Below are positions 45,001 to 55,603 of a stretch of 64,000 nucleotides of DNA, one piece after another. The translations under genes were made by a program, and so were the position numbers. Source of the DNA: Pyrenula massariospora (taxonomy: Eukaryota; Ascomycota; Eurotiomycetes; Pyrenulales; Pyrenulaceae); contig JAGFMI010000012.1 of the NCBI GenBank assembly GCA_021030905.1, positions 1 through 64,000 of the forward strand, in the 5' to 3' direction. The notes beneath the pieces are model-generated. The model ran no database searches and was not told the origin of the DNA. It saw only the letters and a program-made list of their open reading frames with translations. The first letter of the stretch is position 1; each line of letters starts with the position of its first letter.

Positions 45001-48000
45001 GAGCTTCAAATTTGAACTGAGATTGTCGCAGTCGTGTTTCAAAGATCTTCAGTTCGGGGTCGATAGCCAGGATACCTTTACAACCCCCTTGACGGAACTG
45101 ATAACAAGATGGTGGTAAGGTCTTATTGAGGCCCAAGTCTTTCGCAATACAAGTCGCAAGAATCGGAGATATTTTTCCAACACCATCCGAGAAAGTATAC
45201 CCATTTCTCTTGACATCAGGTATTAAAGCTTCTGGCGTAGGTTTTGGCACGTACATCTGTACAATAGCTCTAGTTGTGGAGAAGCATTGACCGATTCTCG
45301 CGGCGTGCTTAGCAACATTTCGCTCTTGCGAAAATTCACCCATCCATGCCCTAATGTTAGCAGCTGTAAGATGTTGGGCTGAAGCAAAGAAGTACGCGCC
45401 GTGCTCTCGAAGCTGGGAATTGCCAAAAGCCAGGAATTCGTAGTGACGATCTCCAAGCGTAATGCCATTGTTGAGAGTTCTCTTGATCCTTGTGAAAACC
45501 TCGTTCAAAGTATTAGCTTGAGTGGAATGTATTCTGCTGCTTCCCTTAAAGACATCATCTTCGAACCGGACACGGAGAAATCGATCAGAATCGTTTGCAT
45601 AATGACGGATTATGCGATTTGTCATTTCAACGGTTGGACTGCTGTATCTGATCGTTGTAGAAGTGACCACAGCTGTGCGAATCAGATTGCAATGCGCCGG
45701 AATTTTCGTATTGAGACGGTGGAATCTCATTGCGGGAAGATCAAATATCTCCATTGGGTCATAGAAACACCGCTGCGAGTCTGCGACATGCTCCAGTAGT
45801 GGTGTTGCCTTCTCAGGCTTAGCGCTAGCTAATTCTGTCAGTTTCCTTACGAATGGCAGATCTAAGTTGAATTCGTTGAGGCACCCATTTGAGATGCAGA
45901 CTTCGAGCTGGTAGCGGACTGAGAATGGTAAATAAAACATCTCATGTTCGAGGGACGACTGAGAAATGAAATGGGAACTTGGTAGCGCAGGAGGGTCTAT
46001 CAGGCTAAACACATTGGATCGTCCTGATATGAATTTGAAATCTGGCCATAGCTGAATTGGCACGTTGAAATCGTTCAAAGCATTCGATATGCATTTGCAG
46101 CTCTCCGATTCCAATGCACTTGCGTCGAATGTCAATTCAAATGTCTTCCATCGTCCAATATCAACGAGTCCTTTATTCTTCTTCAGGCAAGTCGGCATCG
46201 ATTTAAGCGCCTCCATATCAGCATGTGTAGCTTCGATCGAGGTTTGGCGATACCAGCTGTCTTCCTCACGCCACACGAGCGAGCCTTTTGTATGCGTGTG
46301 CGGAATTGAGCCCTCGTCGAACTCCCGATAGTAAAGAGGCGGTGACGGGAGGTCCAGAACAATCGAAAAGGAGCCATCCTGATGGTCAGCTCGAAAAATT
46401 TGACGCATGTCTGACAATGCTATAATGAATCTGTATTGCCGTTTTGCACCATCTACTGGTGCTGCAAATTTGACAATGACCTGCTTGCGAGACACGTTCA
46501 AGATCATTTGAATTTTCATGTTGTAGGTCGATTTAAGGCTTCGCAAGACCGCCATGGCGTCTTCCTGGACTCGCACCCCAAAGCCGATACCTGTTGCGTC
46601 AAGCTCAAGAAGATCGGCATAATAAGTGCGGGCTTTCCCTTTGAGAGGACTTCGTTGCTCAACACGCGGGTGACTGTCTCGGCTGAGTCTGACTGGAACT
46701 GCTCTAAAATCTCTTGAGCTATTGCTGAAGCGGACCTCAATCCGAGATCCTTCCCGGCAGAAAAAGTCTTCCTTTGGCGGCGGTCGAAACCTTACCAGAG
46801 CCTTCGTGCGGTCGGTAAATGTCTCGATCGAAACAATCTTTCCCTTGTGACTCAAAGCGTTCCAAAGATCCACCGTCTCCACATAAGTGGGTAGACCAGA
46901 TAGAAAAATCTCAAGCGAGTCCAACCTTCTCCAGTCTTCGGTGAGTATGGGCTGAGACGATCGTGGAGACTGTGCGCCGTTCACTCTCGATGCCATGTTG
47001 TCTGAGCTTGGGATGTCAGATTCTTCAGCTGCGACTTTTGTAGATATTGGTGATTTATGAAGGGATGGCTGGGGCGCATTCGTTACGTCGTTCTGAAGTG
47101 TAGGATGGGGAGTCTTGCTTAGGTTGGTGCGAGGCGAGGATGATTGCTTTGTGGTAAGTCGATTAGGCGCGTCAAGATGAGAATTTGGTGGGGCAGTTTG
47201 AAGATGGGAAAGATGAGGGTTGGAAACTGGAGCAGGAGGAGCGACAGCGGAAGGTATCGCCGACGTCTGGATTGGGAAATCACGTGCCATGTTGTGCGCT
47301 GGGGCAGGAGCGTCGTGGCCTCGGTCTGGGGAAGGAACGGCCGAGGAAGAAGCGGGAAGCGGAACTTCTACCAATCGGGCAGCGGATGACGAGCCTTTAA
47401 ACTGCGTTCGTTTCCTAGTCTTGTCTCGCCGTAGGAAAGATTGAAATACTTCTGCCTCCCTCCGGTTGTGGCGCCGTTGGCTAGGCCCTGAAGAATGAAG
47501 CTTTGTACTGGAGACTGATTGAGGATCAGACCCTTGCGTTGTTGTTTTTCCTGCCCGTGGCCCGTTCTCGATCGTGCTTCCTCCTTGGACCCGCGAAACG
47601 TTGACTTGGTACAACACGACTTCAGTGCCCCAAGGGAGGCCACGGGCTGCAGCTTTTTGCAGCCGCTTCTGTCTCCACCAGCCTTCGCGAGCCGCCTTCA
47701 GCCTCTGGTTGAAAAGTCTATTTCCCTCAATCTTGTTTGTTCCCTTGGTTCCTCTCTTCGTGATTGCCTCTGGGATTTCTGTTCGTGAGATGTACCCAAC
47801 GAGTTTGTCATCAGCCCCATGAAGAAAGTCAGGTTCAGGATATATCTTTACAGTTTGGATGCAGGGTGTTAGAATTGGTGCATGATTTTCACCTTGCTGC
47901 CTGCTCGGACAATGGTCTGGTGTCTTCATGTCGCTTGGAGGAAGGCAGACCCTTGGCTTACCTTCTGGTGGCTGCTCCCAGATAAAGCGTGTTGCCACAA

Positions 48001-48097
48001 AATTCTCTGAGAAATCCATGGTTAGATAGCCTATGCTTCGAGGATAGAGTATGAACGAAAGGATAGATGGCAAATGAAAAGTGTCGGAGTGTTGCAT
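42044..48097 (-). CDS. Eukaryotic RNA-dependent RNA polymerase (RNA silencing)
   Basis: RDR enzymes make double-stranded RNA from aberrant transcripts for Dicer, in quelling or in meiotic silencing of unpaired DNA. A single uninterrupted exon encodes 2,017 aa. An RRM-like segment lies at about 390-470 (DSLEIFLSGLPTYVETVDLWNAL). The polymerase core spans about 800-1,330, with FLRVRFEDD, YTFSDGVGKIS, VLDETATLQGHFDERQ and the catalytic CSGGDLDGDDY. The metal-binding Asp of DLDGD are residues 1256, 1258 and 1260, all intact. The last 350 residues are low-complexity. The N-terminal RRM and the size suggest the SAD-1-like branch rather than QDE-1, but this is inferred. Met-27 (48,019) is an alternative start. 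The lack of introns over 6 kb is unusual beside neighbours with many. Confidence 0.93.
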   Translation of the reverse strand: MQHSDTFHLPSILSFILYPRSIGYLTMDFSENFVATRFIWEQPPEGKPRVCLPPSDMKTPDHCPSRQQGENHAPILTPCIQTVKIYPEPDFLHGADDKLVGYISRTEIPEAITKRGTKGTNKIEGNRLFNQRLKAAREGWWRQKRLQKAAARGLPWGTEVVLYQVNVSRVQGGSTIENGPRAGKTTTQGSDPQSVSSTKLHSSGPSQRRHNRREAEVFQSFLRRDKTRKRTQFKGSSSAARLVEVPLPASSSAVPSPDRGHDAPAPAHNMARDFPIQTSAIPSAVAPPAPVSNPHLSHLQTAPPNSHLDAPNRLTTKQSSSPRTNLSKTPHPTLQNDVTNAPQPSLHKSPISTKVAAEESDIPSSDNMASRVNGAQSPRSSQPILTEDWRRLDSLEIFLSGLPTYVETVDLWNALSHKGKIVSIETFTDRTKALVRFRPPPKEDFFCREGSRIEVRFSNSSRDFRAVPVRLSRDSHPRVEQRSPLKGKARTYYADLLELDATGIGFGVRVQEDAMAVLRSLKSTYNMKIQMILNVSRKQVIVKFAAPVDGAKRQYRFIIALSDMRQIFRADHQDGSFSIVLDLPSPPLYYREFDEGSIPHTHTKGSLVWREEDSWYRQTSIEATHADMEALKSMPTCLKKNKGLVDIGRWKTFELTFDASALESESCKCISNALNDFNVPIQLWPDFKFISGRSNVFSLIDPPALPSSHFISQSSLEHEMFYLPFSVRYQLEVCISNGCLNEFNLDLPFVRKLTELASAKPEKATPLLEHVADSQRCFYDPMEIFDLPAMRFHRLNTKIPAHCNLIRTAVVTSTTIRYSSPTVEMTNRIIRHYANDSDRFLRVRFEDDVFKGSSRIHSTQANTLNEVFTRIKRTLNNGITLGDRHYEFLAFGNSQLREHGAYFFASAQHLTAANIRAWMGEFSQERNVAKHAARIGQCFSTTRAIVQMYVPKPTPEALIPDVKRNGYTFSDGVGKISPILATCIAKDLGLNKTLPPSCYQFRQGGCKGILAIDPELKIFETRLRQSQFKFEAQHYGLEIIRCSEFWSASLNRQIIPILSFLGVTDDIFLSKQKELIESLAKAMEDDAAAIDALQTTVDPNRMTMTLSQMVSEGFRKVNEPFVTSLLRLWRAWSMKYLKDKAKITIRKGACVLGVLDETATLQGHFDERQPRTESASIQEKFDALPEIFIQVERPDSQGKYEIVEGICFLARNPSLHPGDIRVVRAVNCPQLHHLRDVVVLPQTGDRDLSSMCSGGDLDGDDYVVVWDPELIPRNWFYRPMDFSTAGKEKMPEKDVTLNDITTFFVNYIKNDFLGIIAHAHLAWADDPLAGLEHPKCLELARLHSDAVDFNKSGVPARWSRADSPKSWPHFMEKKGKKSRRSHGVLGQLYDAVEKVAFVPNYDAPFDERILNAYKVSNEMLKQAKDLKEQYDEAMQRIMSQHEIKTEFEVWSTFVLDHTKASKDFKFHEEIGRLASALKDRFRKACVDEAGGDDFSVLAPFVTAMYKATQAEIELALVEVHSEQRDTMPFMSFPWLFHGVLAEIANGRHHKGKVLVSKSNASKFEEEFKITTGLNVTSEKYKSFAGGAELERVSFDPFEDVEMLNKPKALKQMQGGTISTNAVAPGGSLIQITPPKTRETVQMMGQPRRQSIANNSLPEERPSSSLLDVLDDLLEPTSPYQPARDLIEGSTHPAQSDGRDSFFTASLQANSSDKASSSYVTAQHGVNSSAPSRGRTPSASSAVMNVVTEVEPASMKPVPSQGPEFDGRVFGFTETQTPGPYVSRFRRRKIGLSCTTKSKTSDAKCTADFEAWENANQAALESRKRSTRTEVDLRTECRLEPSNDARNGSVGAGDRDLQHGPGNRDLMAENDGVTLESENKDHHSLTTTSSCAKDPVTDPVTAVATRVQCYPSQDNTRTSLKSEVQSARRPSQTSQLLSSLMAKKHTPMEAETRPLAGNISPLGAKAPPFVPSWLKEAGYEGDEDEDEWKYETVADPAEGRADPLEVLRAMNRRGMEGA

Positions 48098-48872
48098 TTT
48101 TGAGGCAGTTTTTATGCAGAGCCGGAATCACAATTGAAAATCTCCAAGATCACCATTGAGTGATTCTGTCGGATAACAATGGGAGCGGTCAAGGCTTACA
48201 ATCGGCCAAAGAAATCTTCACTTACATTGTCTATGAGGCCTGGTGATGTGTGAAGACTTCACTCAATTTTGTGACACTCCAGAGAAGGCCGCTTTAAGAC
48301 CCTCCCAATCTACCCTTACCATGGCCCCCTGGGCACTGTTTGCCCAATTCCAAGGGGAAAAGGAAACGACGTGGACAAGATGAGTGTTAAGAAGAAAAAA
48401 GACGCGTGTGAAACTAACTATAATTTTGACGCGCGAGAATGTGGTCCGTGGGCTCATCAAACCGACCCACTCGGTGCCACATTAATTGCAGCAGGGAACA
48501 TACTTAGTCGTCGATCATCCGTCTCCACATCTGCTTTGTCCTGCAGCAAACACCCCTGTCAAGCCCCAAGTTCAACGCGCATGGAGCAAGGAAAATCAGG
48601 AACAATGACAGAAAACGTGGCAGCTCAGATCCTCCAGCAACATTACTCAGGGACCAAAATGCTACAGTTAGCAGGTGCTAAAGTCAGCAGGCATCTCTGG
48701 TCGATCTTCACTGGTAGGAGAAAACCACAAACCGTGCAGCAACTTCTTTCAACAATAATGATCTTGTTTCATCGATGGAAAAATCGGTCTATTCTGTACC
48801 CATTTTCTGCGAAATTGACAATGCCTCCTCCAACAATGCGCGGTCACAGCAGCAAAGCTTCCCGCCGCAATT
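48098..48872. promoter_or_regulatory. RdRP promoter region / DLD 3' flank
   Basis: 775 bp. The plus-strand frame at 48,371-48,973 overlaps the last exon of the D-lactate dehydrogenase and is a shadow. No other feature is visible. Confidence 0.4.
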
Positions 48873-50850
48873 TCACTTATTTGGCCGAACCAAAGTCGAA
48901 GCTGCTGTTGCCATCGCGTTACTCTTCACGTTTGCCACAGATCCTGCATCAAATATCTTGCCGGGATTCATAAGCCATTGTGGATCTAGAGCTTTCTTGA
49001 TACTCTGCATAACGTTAATCGTGTCGATACCGAGCTCCTTGACTAGAGAGTCCTTCTTCCCCAGACCAACCCCATGTTCTCCCTGCAGACCGGGTCAGTT
49101 TTTCACCCGCGACTGTACACATCTAGAGCTTACTGTACATGTGCCTTCCATATCAAGAGCCAGGTCTACCATATTGTGCACGACATTCTGGACGCGCTCA
49201 AGCTCCAGTGGCTTCGTCTTGTCGTACATGATGCTTTCATGAAAATTGCCGTCTCCAATGTGCCCAAGAATGCTAGCAAAGAGACCGAGGTCGTCCATTT
49301 CCTTCTTGGACGATTCTGCGTCTGTTAGAAAACGCCAAAACCAAGGATTCTGACGTACCGATAATGTCGGGAAGTCTGGAAATGGGCACCGCGACATCTG
49401 TAGACCACACCTCATTGCCTTCTTTTCTGAGGGAAAGCATGCTCCATAGTGACTCCTTCCGTGCAGTCCAGAGATCCTTCGCTTCCCCTTCATTACTTGC
49501 AAAGATAGGCTTGTCCCCTTTATTTGCTTTGGCGATTTCCATCACGAGGCTGACGCTATCCTGTATCCCGGCTTTTGTACCTGCAAACTTGAAGAACAAT
49601 GTCGGACTTTCCTTCCAAGTCCTCCCAGTAGCGCCAGCGCGATTTACAACATTCATCTGAACGTCGTCCAGTAATTCCATAGCCGCGACGGGCACTCCAG
49701 AACGGATAACTCGCATGGCGGCGGAAGCAGCGTCTCGAATTGAGGGGAAAGATACTACACCAACGTTCATCTCTTGGGGTATGACAGCCAGCTTAAGAGT
49801 AGCTTCGGTCACGATACCGAGCGTCCCTTCAGAGCCAACGAACAATCCGTTCAAATTGTAGCCTGCGCTGGTTTTCCTTGGCCTTCGCCGAGTCTTGATG
49901 ACACGGCCATCGGCCAATACAACGGTTAGGTTCAGTACCCAGTCTTTCATCGTTCCATAGCGCATGGCGTTCGTCCCGCTACAGCTCGTCCCTATCATGC
50001 CTCCGATCTTTGCAGACGGGCCAGGGTCTACAGGGAAGAATAGTCCGGTATGCTTGACCTTTTCATTTAACTCCATCCATTGAATGGCTGGCTGTACCAC
50101 AACGTCCATGTCATCCTCATGTAGAGCAACGATCTTGTCCATGAACGCAAAGTCAATGCTGATCCCACCAAAGGGGGCCGCAAAGTTTGCTTCAAGGCTT
50201 GTCCCGCCAGAGTAAGGGACCATGGGCATTCTGTACCTACTGCATACTTTTGCTATCTCAGAAACATCTTCGGTGGATTTAGGGTAGGCGACCGCAACTG
50301 GCAGCTGGTCGATGTTGATAGTTGACCATTCAGAGTAGCCATGCTCTTGCAGGTCTTCATCGTCGGTGCTGATCGCGTCGTCACCCAGAACGCGCCGAAG
50401 CTCATCGACCGCCTGTAAGGAAGAGTCAGCGACGGACAAAGGTTTGCAACCTGATTTTACCTTTCGAAGATCGGCTGCGTTGCCATAGACTGGCAGCTTC
50501 TTCTGTGCTGTCACATCTCCGTTCAGGTAGGCGTAAGCGAAGACGACCGCTGAACTTGCCCCAAGCGACAAAAGCAACGCTCGCCCGGTCGTCCATGTCG
50601 GATTCTTTCCGTTCTCTGCCCCAAAAAAGGCTCCTGGGACAGATCTTCGGGGACCTGCAGAGAAAGCCTGGCGCTGTGTGGCTCTGAGATAAGGCGAATG
50701 CGGAAAATGTAGGGAGTATGGCGAAGAACCCCGCGGCGATAGACGTCTTATCGGGGGCCCATGGGTGAACCCGGCGGCCTCCAGGGGCTTAAAGACTGCC
50801 AGCGGCTGCCGCGCCAACCCACGTAACACGAAGACTTCGCTGCTGAACAT
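48873..50850 (-). CDS. DLD1: D-lactate dehydrogenase (cytochrome), mitochondrial
   Basis: An FAD enzyme that oxidises D-lactate to pyruvate and passes electrons to cytochrome c. Exons 50,461-50,850, 49,359-50,412, 49,134-49,321 and 48,873-49,082 join to 1,842 nt (613 aa). The first intron (50,413-50,460, GTAAAA..TTACAG) is 48 bp, in frame and without stops. Its removal joins DLRK to AVDELRRVLG as in the family. The N-terminus is a mitochondrial presequence followed by a membrane segment (LLLSLGASSAVVFAYAYL). The PCMH-type FAD domain has VPYSGGTSLE, GLFFPVDPGPSAKIGGM and GTSCSGTNAMRYG. The C-terminal cap has HIGDGNFH and GEHGVGLGKK. Gene symbol by analogy with yeast DLD1. Confidence 0.93.
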
Positions 50851-51459
50851 TTTTCACGTCGCCTGCCTTTCTCTGAGAGAAGAGATGAGAGACGCCCTGC
50901 GCGCAGAAGCTGGCTGAAGAGTCGCGCCCATATGTACCACACGACCACTCGCCAGTGCATCTTATCACCTAATGACCGACTGCCGTTTCCCCACGCCATC
51001 AAAATTCTCTCACCCTCCCGCAAACGCCGTCGTTTTCCATCCCCCGCAGCAGCCTCCCGCCGAACTCTTCTGACAATCGTCCCCCTCTCGTGTGTCGGGA
51101 ATCCCGTTTGGACGCCATGGCCAGTCGGTGAAGCTGCAGGGGCCAGGTAGAAGGAAGACGTGGGGTAGTCGATACAATGACACCACCTTTGGACAGGTAC
51201 AAAAGCCGACATGAGACACCACACGTCCGTAGGGCACCGTGCATCGATTAGTAAAGTGCCAGGCGGATACCTCGGGGACGGTTTCCACAGGCAGAGATCG
51301 AACGAACTTCACCTGACGGGTTTCCAATGGCAACCAAAACTTTGATTTCAATCACCTGCAATGGCAGGAGTTCGCGTTGGAAAAGCAGCTTTGCATGGCC
51401 ACTGGAGCTGAACACTGCCACTCGGGCTATCGAACAGTGTGCTACACCTGCCCTTCGAC
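50851..51459. promoter_or_regulatory. Divergent promoter region
   Basis: 609 bp separate DLD (minus) from the coiled-coil gene (plus). Frames here are short and without motif. No specific binding site was identified. Confidence 0.4.
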
Positions 51460-54400
51460 ATGGCCGTTCTCACCACTCTGACCCGAGAGATTGATGCAAT
51501 TCTTTCTGTTACGTACGTGCCATCTCTGAAGCCTCTGCAGGATGTGGTGGAGATTCTTCCCAAAAGCAGCCTTCAGCATTGGACCGCCTGCAAACCCTGC
51601 CAGATCGAATCTCTGGCGGCAGTGATTCTCGAAGGACTTGAGACATGGCCATGCTGCATCCGCTTACTGGCAAGATGGGCTGAGATCAGGGAAGTTCGGG
51701 ATGCCATCCTAAGTCGCGAGCCAGCCATTCTAGACCAGCTGATCCAATCAGCCATCTCAAATCCATCCCATAGTCAAGCAGGTTTTCTCTAAATATGCTC
51801 AAGGGTGATGACTGATGTCTTCGCAGATCCGTGACGCTTGCATAGCCTTGCTTTCCAAACCGCTCCCGAACGCTATTGCTTTTCCCGCTCGAATTCAAAG
51901 CTTCACCGCCTCTATCCTGGACGAGGTTGCTCAGGACTCATCTCCATCGGCCTTTCGAGCGGTTCACAAATTGTTGAAAGGTGTTCAGCCGATGTTATTG
52001 GATCTAGTGCCTGGAAGCGTCCTTGAAAGTTTCCTCAGAAGATGCCAAACTATACTGCGCACGAAAGCCGAGCGCAATCCTATCAATGACATGTTCGTCC
52101 TCGCCATCTTTTCTCAGATTAGGGGCGGTTTCCTCCAGAGCCATTCCTGCACAGCCTCCGAACCCAGTCCGATAATGCCGGGAAGTCCACAGCTGCGCAT
52201 GATCTTGGAGAAAGCCAATGATGTCTTTAGAGGCAAACAAGCATTCAATTCCTTGAGCTTTGTAGTGCTCGATTCGATCTTGTGCGTCTCCGCCAATAGA
52301 AGTTGCTCCGTAGACGAGGCAGTTGAAACCCTCCGTTTAGCCCGGGAGGTGCTTGAGGCCATTCCAGAAGAGAAAAGGTACAGTCGGAAGGAGAAATTTA
52401 GCTACCACATCGAGAAACTCTTAGAAAGGGTGCTCAGAAATGGTATTGAACCCGAAATACAGCTTGTGGTGAGTGGATGCGTGGCCCAGTGCACATGAGC
52501 GAACATCGTTCCAATACAATACTCAAATTTTGCATTATCTATAGATTTTGTCCTGCGATCTTATCGCTATCCAAATAACGTCATGACTGTGAACAGAAGA
52601 CTAATACCCCTATAGGGCCTATCAATATGCCATTTGCTGATGCCTCGAACCCCATCGGCTATCTTACAAGCGTCCGCCAAAATTACACTGTCGGAGTCTG
52701 TTACGGCCCTAGACCAACAGGATCAAGAAGCTCTTCTAAAACTGACACTTCTTGAGAGAAATTGCTCGGAGCCGGGAATCCTAGAGCCTGAAGTATCAAG
52801 TTTTGTTCGCAGAGTAATCGACTTCTGCCCACCACTCGGGAAACGCATGACGCAAGATGATATCCTTGGCCTTCATCAGATCAAATATTCCCTACGCAGT
52901 CTTCAATACGCGTTGGAGCATTCATTTTCTCTGAAAAAGGCCATCGCGTCAGCTAGCCTTGTTCAGTGCGTCCCTGAATGGTGGGAATGCGACTTGGACT
53001 TGCCCGGATGCCCCGATCGAGCACATAACTGTTACCGGAGCTCTGTTTGCAACGGTTCGGCGGAACTCCTTGTACTCAATATCACCTGTGATGTTTCTGC
53101 TCTTATCCTACAGGCAGCGCCTTCTCTCTCCACTGGGCCGTTTACAAGTCAAAACCAAGATGTTTACTCTAAATGCATTCGTCGCTTAAGATCTGTTTAT
53201 CCTATCCTAGAATCACGATGGTCGGCAAAGACCATCCCCGTCTGCAGCAAAAGGACCGCTCATGAACTTCGCCTTGACTCAACTCCAGACGTTTGCCCGT
53301 TGAACAAGGGCGCCAGCCATGAGTGGCGGACACAAATTCAAGACATCATCGTACAGAATGCCATCAACGGAAGCGAAGAGGCCAACAAGGCATTCGATTT
53401 AGCTTGCCGCGATCTGGAGGATCGAGTGAAAGATGCCGAAGCACCTTTGCGAGCCAAAGAAGAAGAGCTTGCCCAACTGAGCCGCGAAAAGATGGCTCTC
53501 GCGAAGGAATACGAAAATGCTCTCAAAGTCTTGAAGTCTGAACACAAAGAAAGGGAGACGGAATTTGAGAGCCGAAGCCTTTCATCTGAGCAGAAGATGA
53601 TGAACATGAAACAAGAACACGAACAGCTCACTACAGGTTATGAATCCCAACTTGAAGAGGCTATCCAAGGGCGCGCCGCCGCGGAGCATGCAGTTTTCGA
53701 AGCGCAAAAAGAGAAAGAGCAGCTCTCGAATCGACACGACTCGGAACTTGAGACGACTGCAACGAAGTGCCGGCAAGCTGAGCAGACTTCTTCGGACTTG
53801 CAGCGTGAAAAGGAGGAGCTCACTGCAGAGTATGAGGCTATTCTTCAAAACATTCAAGCGGAACACAAGGCACATGATGAGGAGCAGGAACGCCAACTTC
53901 AGTCCCAGAAACGGGGAACGGCGGAAATGAAGAGTGAAGCCGATCATGCTGTCGCTAAGCTTCAATTTAATCTTTCAGCTGCCTTGTCAAAAGGAGAAAA
54001 CCTTGAGCGGGAGAAGGACAGTCTCGTTGCCACTTTGACGTGTCTAAAAACCGAGAAAGAGGAGCTTTTCGCAAAAGTTTCTTCTCTCACCACCCAAAGC
54101 GAATCTCTAAGAGCCCAGGCCTGCGACCTGACATCTATGGAGTTAGATCTCAAAGCTCGAAATGCAGCTCTAGGGAACGAGGTGTACGAAAGTAATGCCC
54201 GCTCTAGTGACCTCGCCGAGCAAGTGCGAGCTCTTACACTCGAAAAGGAGAGTCTGGAGCAAGTGGCCGCAAACAAAAATGGAGTAGTCGAAGAGCTGAA
54301 TGCGAGGCTGGCAGAGCAGAATAGGGAACTAAAGGAGGCGAGAAAGCTGCGAAAGAAGATGGCAGGATTGCTTGGTGGACTGCAATCACCAGAGGTTCTC

Positions 54401-54676
54401 GAGAAGACGGTTGACTTGGTAGCTGGGAGGGAGGGCGACGTCAGGAACAATCCGAGCTATGGAAAGAAGCGTCAGGCACTCGCATCCGTGAATGGAAATG
54501 AGCCTAGGCGTACTGAAGTTGCAGAGGGAGCCCGTTCGGCAGAGGAGTGGCTGGAAGCGCCAAAGTCTTATAGCGGCAAAGAGAACGATATACGTGCGTC
54601 CGAAGACTCCGCAGACGAAGACGATGTTCTGTACAACTTAGACACGGTGGAAGACGATATTCTGAACTCGTTTTAG
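51460..54676 (+). CDS. Large protein with C-terminal coiled coil, unknown function
   Basis: Exons 51,460-51,777, 51,827-52,468 and 52,616-54,676 give 1,006 aa. The second intron (GTGAGT..CTATAG) is regular. The first only closes in phase as a GC-AG intron (GCAGGT..TTCGCAG, joining SHSQ to IRDACIALL). The nearby GT donor gives a frameshift. The first 590 residues look like an alpha-helical globular region rich in Leu, Ser and Cys. About 590-900 is a long coiled coil (heptads with Glu, Lys, Gln, Leu). The tail is acidic (SADEDDVLYNLDTVEDD). No enzyme motif, signal peptide or membrane segment. Such a layout suits a structural or tethering protein. No family is recognised. Confidence 0.75.
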
Positions 54677-54963
54677 GCCCTTGCGCCGCGAAAGCCTTCC
54701 GATACCGCCTAATACTATTCCGGAATAGCGCCTCCTGTCAGTCATCAATGCATGTGGCCCCAATTTTGTACTACATGTCAAGCCACCACGAACTGCACTT
54801 TGCTGCAGTAGTGACAGGGCTGTACCCACGGCTCTTCGCGGGGCGCCGATGGAGCCCGCCCGGTAAGGCGGTGTGCTTATCAGCCGCTATGTGTTGCCGA
54901 AAGCTCCAGCATCATCGCGTTCATCCTTGCTTGTTTGTTCGTTTGGCGTGAACGCTGATCGCG

Positions 54964-55220
54964 ATGAGCTCTGATAGCTTGTGTAGCTCGAGATACGGCT
55001 ATCAATCGGTATTTAGGAATGGCTCCCGTGTTCTAAATCTTCAGCCTGGCAAGTTTAGTGGGTTTATATATTTCTATCTTTCACTTTTTACGCTTCAAGC
55101 ATCTGGAGAGGATAGATTGGACCTCAGGCTAGGGCAAAGGAAGGGGGGAGAAGATTGACCGGACAAGCTACGAGTCTTGTCGTTGGACCTGGTGGACGTC
55201 TGATCTATTATGCCTGTGTG
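54964..55220 (+). pseudogene. Decayed fragment of a HET-domain gene N-terminus
   Basis: In this stretch RVLNLQPGKFSGFIYFYLSLFTLQASG aligns with RLLDLQPGNFGDDLYFLISHFELQASE of the intact HET gene at 57,702. After a frameshift near 55,155, SYESCRWTWWTSD still resembles KYEALSYVWGDSD. The fragment stops there and has a stop codon before the HET core. It is therefore a truncated, frameshifted duplicate about 2.8 kb upstream of the intact gene, in the same orientation. 54,677-54,963 and 55,221-55,603 hold nothing supportable. Confidence 0.7.
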
Positions 55221-55603
55221 GTTCATTCCAGGTCGAGGCAGTTGGACTGGTCTGAAAGAAATGCGAAGAATATGACTCACTCTGAATTATGTAGAATAGT
55301 GGGATGGAATATCGTAAATCCAGCATGGTCGGGAATTGAATATTGTAGCCCGCTCTTAAGAAGTGTCACGCTTGAAGCTTATCGATTTAAGCGTTATAGC
55401 TCGAAGAAGATATTCCAGTAAAATACAGTCATAATAACACTTTTGAAGAAAGCTAAAAGGATAACTCCACCAAAGCCCAGATAACCGCTCATATCGACCT
55501 TGCTGTAAACCCAAGAATATATAATACAAGAGCTATTGTAGCCATAACCGTCTGAACATGGCGGAGGGGCTTTCAACAACCCTCCTTACTTTCCCCTGGT
55601 AAC

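Noticed and set aside
48371-48973. 200-codon plus-strand frame
   Set aside because: Overlaps the last D-lactate dehydrogenase exon in antisense and has no motif.
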